From the NCBI GenBank assembly GCA_947382645.1, contig CANDAE010000019.1, forward strand, positions 1-64,000: DNA of 64,000 nucleotides. The letters run 5' to 3'. The position numbers were made by a program, and so were the translations under genes. The notes under the pieces were generated by a model. That model was not told the DNA's origin. It did no database searches and worked only from the letters and a program-made list of their open reading frames with translations. This document shows positions 58,555 through 64,000 of this stretch, one piece after another; position 1 is the first letter of the stretch; each line of letters begins with the position of its first letter. Origin of the DNA: Suilimivivens sp009774465. GTDB taxonomy: Bacteria > Bacillota > Clostridia > Lachnospirales > Lachnospiraceae.

Positions 58555-60093
58555 CTAAAAAATATTTAATCTGTGCGCAATTTGTGCAAACACAAAGTAA
58601 GTCATAATATCCATACCGGCACTGACTAAAAAACAATGCCGAATCATTGCCGCATCTCCGCTGTTGACAATCGTCACCCCTGCCTGACTGATGCAAATCA
58701 GCAAAAGTACTGCTATACTGTCTAAAAGTACCGTACTTCGTTTATCCTCTAAAGGCCGCAGGGAATATTCTTTTCCAAACAGCAGACAGGCTGCTATAAT
58801 CAAAACAATCAGATAACCTATTGTTTTAGGCGCTGCACTGTTTTTAAAAGTACTGAACAGCGACCAGAAAGGACTTCTGCCTCCCTCTGGAAGTCCCACG
58901 CTTTTTTCATAGTTTCCGCACTGGTCTCTTCTTATTCCAAAACAGGATTTGATGGCAATATCTATCATCCGTACAAATTTTTCCGGATGCCTGATATAAT
59001 ATCTTCCAATATCAGATACGGAATATTTATTTAGAAAATTATCACTTATAACTTCTTCCTCCACCTTTACAAGGGGAATCGGATCATAAGCAGATACGTC
59101 CGCCAAAAGTTCAAACGAAGCGTCTATTCCAAATTCTTCCAAAGTCTTTGCCGGATCATTTGAGCCAAATAAAACCCCTCTGCTCATGGCATGAAACTTA
59201 TCCGTCTGGTTAAAATCACTCTCCAGACCGGCCATTGCGCCAATGGATATAATGCTTAAAACAAGGCTTGTCAACACGCAAACCACACTAAAACCCCATT
59301 CCTTCCGGGTAAACAAAAGCTTAAGGCAATACAAAGCAAGAATAATGCCTATAAAAGCGCATTGCGCTCTGGAGGTCATAAGAACAATTCCACTTCCGGC
59401 AATTAAAAAAAGACTGCCTATTTCCTTTAAAAGGCTTCTCTTTTCCTGAAAGGAAACAGCTCCCGCAATACAGTATAAAAGACTGATAAACCAGACTGCC
59501 TCCGGATACAGGGAGTTAAAATAGGTAATATACGCAACATCTGCAAAAATCAGCACTCCCAAAAAACCTATAACAAATCCCTCTGAAAAACATTTCACTC
59601 TCATACATGCCTGACGTATCAACAGATAAATGGCCGGAACATAAAAAATACCATAAATCAATGCCAGCATACGGATATCAAAATAGTTATCTCCTGTAAG
59701 AAGCCAATCCAGCTTAACTGCCGCTTTTACAATCAGAACCTGACTGTTTCGCATTTCATTTCCCGGCAGATATTTTGATGTATCAAGCAGATATACTCTG
59801 TTGAAAAATTCACTTCTTTCCTCTAACGCTGTATCAGAAATATAGGATAAACCGGCAGCTTCCATTACTCTGTGAAAAGAACCGTCGTCGCCAACTCCCA
59901 GATAATTGGGCACAAACAGCATTAAAATCATTAAAACTGCTGCTCCAAATGCCCCAATCAAAGCAATAAGCGAGGGAGAATACTTTCCTTCCATTTCCTC
60001 GTTAATGTGCTTTTTTTGGGCAGCAAGGCGCCGGAAAAACGCTGTAAGTGAATTGATTCTTTTTACTATCTTTGATTTCTTTTCCGCTACCAC
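58555..60093 (-). CDS. polytopic membrane protein, GT-C-like, first gene of the exopolysaccharide operon
   Basis: A 512-residue protein from the GTG at 60093, which has AAAGGAG upstream; an in-frame TTG overlaps that site. A basic cytoplasmic start is followed by about 11 membrane segments. The large outer loops (about 85-130 and 300-410) include GVGDDGSFHRVMEAAGLSY and a region with ISDNFLNKYSVSDIGRYYIRHPEKF, in part, as found in some GT-C or DUF glycosyltransferases of Firmicutes. I cannot name the family. It could be a lipid-linked sugar transferase or an exporter partner. Confidence 0.6.
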   Translation of the reverse strand: MVAEKKSKIVKRINSLTAFFRRLAAQKKHINEEMEGKYSPSLIALIGAFGAAVLMILMLFVPNYLGVGDDGSFHRVMEAAGLSYISDTALEERSEFFNRVYLLDTSKYLPGNEMRNSQVLIVKAAVKLDWLLTGDNYFDIRMLALIYGIFYVPAIYLLIRQACMRVKCFSEGFVIGFLGVLIFADVAYITYFNSLYPEAVWFISLLYCIAGAVSFQEKRSLLKEIGSLFLIAGSGIVLMTSRAQCAFIGIILALYCLKLLFTRKEWGFSVVCVLTSLVLSIISIGAMAGLESDFNQTDKFHAMSRGVLFGSNDPAKTLEEFGIDASFELLADVSAYDPIPLVKVEEEVISDNFLNKYSVSDIGRYYIRHPEKFVRMIDIAIKSCFGIRRDQCGNYEKSVGLPEGGRSPFWSLFSTFKNSAAPKTIGYLIVLIIAACLLFGKEYSLRPLEDKRSTVLLDSIAVLLLICISQAGVTIVNSGDAAMIRHCFLVSAGMDIMTYFVFAQIAHRLNIF

Positions 60094-60232
60094 TGCTGCT
60101 CCTTTCAAAATTACTTAAGTTTAGTATTTACTTTTTTAGATATCTTAATTTTAAAACAAAATTTTTTATAAAAAAAGAGAATTGCAGTAAGTGGACATGA
60201 ATGGAAAAAAATACGCAAATATTGGCAAATCT

Positions 60233-60356
60233 GCACTTTTTATGTCTGAATTTGTTAAATTTGTTCCCGAAATACAACTGCGCAAATCTTACTTTGCCAG
60301 CATACCACCTTGCATATCAACTTTTCTACCCTATGTGACAAGTCGCACTTTTTATG
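60233..60356. promoter_or_regulatory. direct repeat upstream of the exopolysaccharide operon
   Basis: GCACTTTTTATG occurs at 60233-60244 and 60345-60356 in the 443-base gap before the operon. These could be regulator sites. I found neither a convincing promoter nor a c-di-GMP riboswitch core in this gap. Confidence 0.35.
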
Positions 60357-60397
60357 GGATATTTATCATTATAATCGAGTAAGGAGGAGCCATCTTT

Positions 60398-60466
60398 CCC
60401 TGCTCACCGCGCGTCCCCATGAGCCGCTTCTGCGGCATACTTCCTCTGCATGGGGCCTGCGCATTA
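60398..60466. repeat. structured repeat element, copy B
   Basis: Starts CCCTGCTCACCGCGCGT and ends GGCCTGCGCATTAA. CCCCATG pairs with CATGGGG inside GCGC/GCGC, and the inner hairpin is GCCGC/GCGGC followed by ACTTCC. The flanks match copy A at 45439-45503 while the stems differ in a paired way. Confidence 0.6.
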
Positions 60467-60470
60467 ATAA

Positions 60471-60497
60471 AGCGCATAGATTGATTCTCTATGCGCT
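60471..60497 (-). terminator. probable terminator after the C_GCAxxG gene
   Basis: AGCGCATAGA pairs with TCTATGCGCT. The T run on the minus strand is weak (TTTATT). Confidence 0.45.
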
Positions 60498-60536
60498 CTA
60501 ATGCTGTGTAATTATTCTCTTTTAACTATATGATTC

Positions 60537-60992
60537 TTACATTTCCTTATTAAGCAGCATTTCCTCAATAATCCTGGAGGCATCCGCCACCAGCCTGCTG
60601 CAGGGCCTTTGGCTATAGTATTCTTTTGTCCGCTTTGAAGGTTTTGCACTTTCCTCCATGCCTTCTATTCCTAAAAGCTCGCGGCAGATGATAGTTTTGT
60701 TCTTTTGCTTAAATTTATCCGCCATCTGTCTGGTCAACAGATAAATCCGCTCCTTGCCTTCTTCATTTTCAGGATCTGTGTTTCCCTCTTTCAATCCTGC
60801 AAGCAGTGCCATTGCCGACACTACTCCGCATACCTCACGCATTCTGCCAATACCACCGCCCATCGGACTGGCCAGCTTTAACGCTGTTTCCCTGTCCATC
60901 CCAAACAAGTCCGCATAAGTGGCAAATACTGACTGGGCGCAGGTAAATCCTTCTTCAAAAGTGGAAACCGCCTGCTCTATACGGCTTTCCAT
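60537..60992 (-). CDS. C_GCAxxG_C_C family redox protein
   Basis: A 151-residue protein from the ATG at 60992 (GAAGGG upstream), whose first base overlaps the SEC-C stop codon. The family pattern is clear: FTCAQSVFATYADLFG, SPMGGGIGRMREVCGVVSAMALLAGL and a late Cys region (IICRELLG, PCSRLVADA). These Cys residues probably bind metal or a flavin/Fe-S partner. The family is widespread in Clostridia and its precise role is unknown. It follows the SEC-C gene in one transcript. Confidence 0.87.
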   Translation of the reverse strand: MESRIEQAVSTFEEGFTCAQSVFATYADLFGMDRETALKLASPMGGGIGRMREVCGVVSAMALLAGLKEGNTDPENEEGKERIYLLTRQMADKFKQKNKTIICRELLGIEGMEESAKPSKRTKEYYSQRPCSRLVADASRIIEEMLLNKEM

Positions 60993-61498
60993 CAGCCCTT
61001 CTTTCCACAGCACTTTTTATACTTCTTGCCGCTTCCACAAGGACAGGGATCATTTGGATATACCTTATCCGGTTTTACAACCGTGGTGGATGACTTCTGC
61101 TCTCTGTAAAGTGCTTTACGCTTGTCCTCATCAAAAATCTCTTCCCACTCAGGCAGTTCATAAAGCCAGTCAGCTCCTGCCGCCACCATATTTTTATAAA
61201 GAAGCTCTTTTTCAAATCCAAGATTTACACCTGTATCTTCTTCCATCTCTTCAATAGGATTTGCTTCTTTTAAGCTGTCATTAATCCCATCTAAAAATCC
61301 GGTCATGGTCATAATGTCCACACTGTATTTTTCTGCAAGCTCCTTTACCGTTCCACTAACCACTTCGTCAGGATTTTTCAAAAGCTCCGCGTAAATGTCT
61401 TTTTCTTTCTGAAAATACTCTGCCCAAAGTCTCTGCAGATCCCCTTTATTTGCTGTTTCTGAATAGGCCATGTCGCGCCATTTTTTAAGTAATGCCAT
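60992..61498 (-). CDS. SEC-C motif protein
   Basis: A 168-residue protein ending in the SecA-like zinc motif DPCPCGSGKKYKKCCGKK. The preceding region (about 1-135) is helical and acidic, with KELAEKYSVDIMTMTGFLDGI and DWLYELPEWEEIF, as in the DUF-type SEC-C proteins of Lachnospiraceae. The SEC-C tail may bind ribosomes or SecB-like partners in relatives; no specific role is known here. It is transcribed from its own promoter and coupled to the C_GCAxxG gene. Confidence 0.88.
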   Translation of the reverse strand: MALLKKWRDMAYSETANKGDLQRLWAEYFQKEKDIYAELLKNPDEVVSGTVKELAEKYSVDIMTMTGFLDGINDSLKEANPIEEMEEDTGVNLGFEKELLYKNMVAAGADWLYELPEWEEIFDEDKRKALYREQKSSTTVVKPDKVYPNDPCPCGSGKKYKKCCGKKG

Positions 61499-61536
61499 AA
61501 TTTCCTCCTCGATCCTTAGAAAAATACTTCGCGTAC

Positions 61537-61565
61537 ATTATATCCTAATTTTCACCAATTGTAAA
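61537..61565 (-). promoter_or_regulatory. promoter of the SEC-C/C_GCAxxG operon
   Basis: Minus-strand TTTACA (61560-61565) and TATAAT (61537-61542) spaced 17 bases, 39 bases before the SEC-C start. The 61566-61801 stretch holds short inverted segments such as CCTCCCTCGGAGG but no gene I can support. Confidence 0.6.
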
Positions 61566-61801
61566 ATTTTTTTATAATTCGTGTATAAAGCAAAATTTAT
61601 GGGGTAATAATACTACTAATCAATGGAATCCCCCTCCTTTGATTAAACAGGTTAACCAAAGCGGAGCGCCGCGGCGGGAAACCACAATTACGACAGATAA
61701 ATTAAATACTTATCCTCCCTCGGAGGGTATATCCTCCCCTAAGGAAGCCTTTAGGACTGCGGATGGCGCGGTTTTAGGGGCTTCCGTTATGTTTAAGGGC
61801 T

Positions 61802-62080
61802 TTAAAATAGGGATTTTGGAGTGTTGCCAAGCAAAACGTCAGTGTTTATCAGGGTTTCAAGGTTTTCCTTTACTCCGTATGATACTTGCTTCATTGCTGT
61901 AAGCACTCTTTCCTTCACCATCTTTTCACTGTTTGCCGGAATAACATATTCGCTTTTAATCCCTGCCTGCTTTAACAGCTTAAGAGAGGGATTCCTCGTT
62001 CCGTTTTCCATTTTACTTATATGTCTGCATAGTAAATCTGTAACTCGTATCACACAAATAATAACAAACTTTATTTGTGA
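61802..62080 (-). pseudogene. decayed XRE-type HTH gene
   Basis: The minus strand encodes RHISKMENGTRNPSLKLLKQAG, which matches the recognition-helix half of XRE/Cro HTH domains (usual form ISKIENGKRNPSLKTL). The first helices are not found: upstream the frame runs through IKFVIICVIRVTD and into the ApeA-like gene's end. The tail to 61802 is basic and helical and has no partner domain. There is no ribosome binding site at a sensible start. I read it as an HTH gene damaged at its front, perhaps once the regulator of the defence genes beside it. Confidence 0.45.
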
Positions 62081-62081
62081 A

Positions 62082-63467
62082 TTAACATTCTGTTTTTTGA
62101 AACTGGATTTCGTCAAGCTGCTTCCAGTGATAATGATTTTTTAATTCTTCAGCAATTTTATTCCTATTATCTATACCCAGCACAAGACATATATGGTATT
62201 CTAAGAGAACTTTTAATATATAGATTGCTTCCAAAAGTTCATCGCCTTTTAACGCCTTTGCTTCTTTGGATTTCCCATAGTGTGTATAGTAATGGCGAGT
62301 ATCTGCAATTGTTTGTGCATAATTTTCATTTTCCCAGTAATACTCTAAAAACAGTCCACTTTCATTGCCTATTAGCAAATCATTTAATCGTGATACTAAA
62401 ATAATGTAGTGGCAGTTTTCATCTTTCTGGGTATCACATAATAATAGCTTTTCATATATTTCAAAATTGGAATATTTCCCAAATCGCTCCATTACCGATT
62501 TTATGTATTTTTCTTTTTTATCATTATAAAAAAATCGAGAATGGAAAGTCTCTAATGCCTGAACTATATTAAGAAAAACCATTTCTGATGGCATATCACG
62601 ATATTTAAATAATGATAAATAGAGATTAAAAACCGGTTCCAATTTGGCTAATTCACTGTTTATATCTTTTTCAGGTGGTATCTGTTCAAGTATAAAATTG
62701 TAATTCCAAGTATGAGACTCGAAGATATCTCTCTGTGCATCTGATGTGATTAAATAATGTTTGTGATAATCAACAAAATCCTTTGCTACCGTATAAGAGT
62801 CGTCATAATCAAGCAGGTATTCCTCTTCTATGTTAACATTATTTTTGATAGCAAAAGATATCAATGAAATAATTTTATTTCTAAGAAATACAAACTCTTT
62901 TGGAGAGTGTTTTTCGGATGTCTCTATTTCAACTATAAGCCGCTGAACTATTTTGGTTTCTTCATCGCGAGGCGGCATAATCAATGGATTATTAAGATAT
63001 GTAGAAAATGTAATTTTTGCACCAAACCAATTATATGTTTTTTCTTTGGTATTTATAATTGCCTTCAAGCCTGAATCGGACTCTTCAAACGCAGACAATC
63101 CACTCCATACATATGCATTTTTTAACACAGAAATTATTTTATTGTATTTAGGGTTTAGATTCTCCTTATTTGTCCAAATCATATATTCAGCACTAAAATT
63201 TAATTGTTGCGATTGAAAAAGCTGTGTATGATTGTTCGTACAACGATTATTAAACAGCATAACAACCGAGCCCGAATTTAATTTACCAATTATTATACTA
63301 AACGTTCCATAGCTTTTTCCTAATGGAGAATTTTCCCCTAATTCTTTTACTAAATTCAATAAAATAACACCGTTTTTTTTATTATAAATAAGTTCTCCTG
63401 ATATATATTCTCCTAGAATATCAAATACACCTGTATAATACCTATCTTGTTCGATATTTTCCCACAT
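62082..63467 (-). CDS. ApeA-like HEPN anti-phage protein
   Basis: A 461-residue protein with TAGGAG before the ATG. The front (about 1-300) has the strand-rich ApeA N-terminal character (YYTGVFDILGEYISGELIY, FGAKITFSTYLNNPLIMPP). The C-terminal part is an Apea-type HEPN domain with the R-x4-H active site in TRHYYTHYGK and a following helix DELLEAIYILKVLLEYHICLVL. HEPN proteins are RNases; ApeA is an abortive-infection defence protein. The gene is AT-rich compared with its neighbours, as expected of a recently acquired defence gene. Target RNA and phage trigger are unknown. Confidence 0.82.
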   Translation of the reverse strand: MWENIEQDRYYTGVFDILGEYISGELIYNKKNGVILLNLVKELGENSPLGKSYGTFSIIIGKLNSGSVVMLFNNRCTNNHTQLFQSQQLNFSAEYMIWTNKENLNPKYNKIISVLKNAYVWSGLSAFEESDSGLKAIINTKEKTYNWFGAKITFSTYLNNPLIMPPRDEETKIVQRLIVEIETSEKHSPKEFVFLRNKIISLISFAIKNNVNIEEEYLLDYDDSYTVAKDFVDYHKHYLITSDAQRDIFESHTWNYNFILEQIPPEKDINSELAKLEPVFNLYLSLFKYRDMPSEMVFLNIVQALETFHSRFFYNDKKEKYIKSVMERFGKYSNFEIYEKLLLCDTQKDENCHYIILVSRLNDLLIGNESGLFLEYYWENENYAQTIADTRHYYTHYGKSKEAKALKGDELLEAIYILKVLLEYHICLVLGIDNRNKIAEELKNHYHWKQLDEIQFQKTEC

Positions 63468-63762
63468 AATGTTCTCCTACAAAAGATAGCAATTTCATTT
63501 ATAAAATTTTCTGCTTAATCTTTCAATCTAAGTTTGTAGTTGTAAATAATCTATTTAGAATAAGAACACAATTCTACGCCCACTTTCCACTAATACCATT
63601 TCATAGATCAATATATTCTACTGTTCACTTCTAATAATCTAATTGTTAGCCTTTACATCATCAAATAATAACTTTAAATTTTGCTAAATAACAAAGACAT
63701 GGCTATCCACCATGCCCTGAATTTCTCTATCTAATTCTATCGTTAAACACTGTATTATATTC

Positions 63763-64000
63763 TTAACCTTTCATTCCAAATGTCCGATATAGCCACGCTC
63801 TACTGTCCACCATCATATGTAATATCCTTACAATTATTACCGATTTTTCCTCTACCACATAATAAATTTTATAATTCTTATAATAATCCATACGAACACC
63901 CAAATCCGCCAATACTGGATCATCATCTAACTCATTACGCTCTGGAAAATTCTGTAGTTTGTTTATCTGTTTACGGATACCTTGTACTGTGTTAACTGCC
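63763..64000 (-). CDS. RelE/ParE-type toxin (partial, cut by window end)
   Basis: The minus strand from the window edge encodes at least 78 residues to a TAA at 63763: IRKQINKLQNFPERNELDDD, then a hallmark core YKNYKIYYVVEEKSVIIVRILHMMVDSR, in part, and ending FGMKG. The Y-x-I-x-Y-x-V strand, the central I-x-R-I-L-H and D-S-R are typical of RelE/ParE toxins, which cleave mRNA on the ribosome or poison gyrase. Its start and any antitoxin lie beyond the window. The 63468-63762 gap is AT-rich and shows no gene. Confidence 0.75.
   Translation of the reverse strand, partial: AVNTVQGIRKQINKLQNFPERNELDDDPVLADLGVRMDYYKNYKIYYVVEEKSVIIVRILHMMVDSRAWLYRTFGMKG

Noticed and set aside
60094..60536. c-di-GMP riboswitch before the exopolysaccharide operon
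   Set aside because: I looked for the GEMM core and its tetraloop-receptor pattern on the minus strand and did not see them.
61639..61902. Plus-strand open frame of 87 codons
   Set aside because: No ribosome binding site, no recognisable motif, and it runs into the antisense of the decayed HTH gene.
63670..63720. Minus-strand MVDSH fragment resembling the end of a RelE-type toxin
   Set aside because: Only a handful of residues match before a stop; too short to support a second toxin remnant.

Overview
The window looks like chromosomal DNA of an anaerobic gut Firmicute, most likely a Lachnospiraceae-type Clostridium. The reasons are the A+T-rich intergenic DNA with AGGAGG ribosome binding sites, TTG/GTG starts, an infC gene starting at ATT behind an L20-type leader, a T-box in front of thrS, DUF1540 and C_GCAxxG proteins, a TnpW-like gene, and Rpn-type nuclease genes. 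This placement is inference; no 16S gene is present.

Layout. (1) 0.1-1.9 kb: a small membrane protein, tatD, a broken Rpn-like remnant and a tRNA-Pro with an AGG anticodon. (2) 1.9-10.6 kb: a minus-strand operon for nucleoside use (uridine-phosphorylase-like enzyme, class II aldolase, MtnA-like sugar-1-phosphate isomerase, BMP-type nucleoside ABC importer) facing a DeoR regulator, with three shared operator-like boxes between them. (3) 10.6-13.7 kb: pepD bracketed by 38-bp hairpin repeats, then infC-rpmI-rplT. (4) 13.9-18.2 kb: a FucI/AraA-like protein, a SorC regulator, a cysteine-desulfurase-like enzyme and a FadR-type GntR regulator. (5) 18.5-29.1 kb: a seven-gene phosphosignalling operon (two zinc-ribbon Ser/Thr kinases, two PP2C phosphatases, three FHA proteins, one of them fused to a membrane-anchored trypsin-like protease), with an unrecognised helical protein converging on it. 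This is the best candidate for an undescribed system. (6) 29.2-38.4 kb: an operon combining UlaG and AraD/UlaF enzymes, a TIM-barrel epimerase, split transketolase and a beta-propeller protein with a tripartite tricarboxylate (TTT) transporter instead of the usual ascorbate PTS. (7) 38.4-41.5 kb: DUF2461, a sigma factor, a lipoprotein and a DUF1540 protein. (8) 41.5-45.8 kb: T-box, small membrane protein, thrS, GT39-like glycosyltransferase. (9) 45.8-47.4 kb: mobile-element debris. (10) 47.8-60.1 kb: an eight-gene exopolysaccharide operon with a synthase pair (GT2 plus BcsB-like), UDP-GlcNAc 2-epimerase, a thioredoxin-GH8 fusion and a GGDEF-like protein that has lost its catalytic motif but keeps the c-di-GMP I-site. 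(11) 60.5-61.5 kb: C_GCAxxG and SEC-C proteins. (12) 61.8-64 kb: an AT-rich defence patch with a decayed HTH gene, an ApeA-like HEPN protein and a RelE/ParE-type toxin cut by the window edge.

Nearly all genes lie on the minus strand. The nucleoside operon can be read as uptake, phosphorolysis, isomerisation and aldol cleavage to DHAP. The exopolysaccharide operon can be read as a c-di-GMP-gated synthase making a HexNAc polymer, possibly containing ManNAc. All start corrections, promoters and hairpins below were found by eye; no database or folding program was used.
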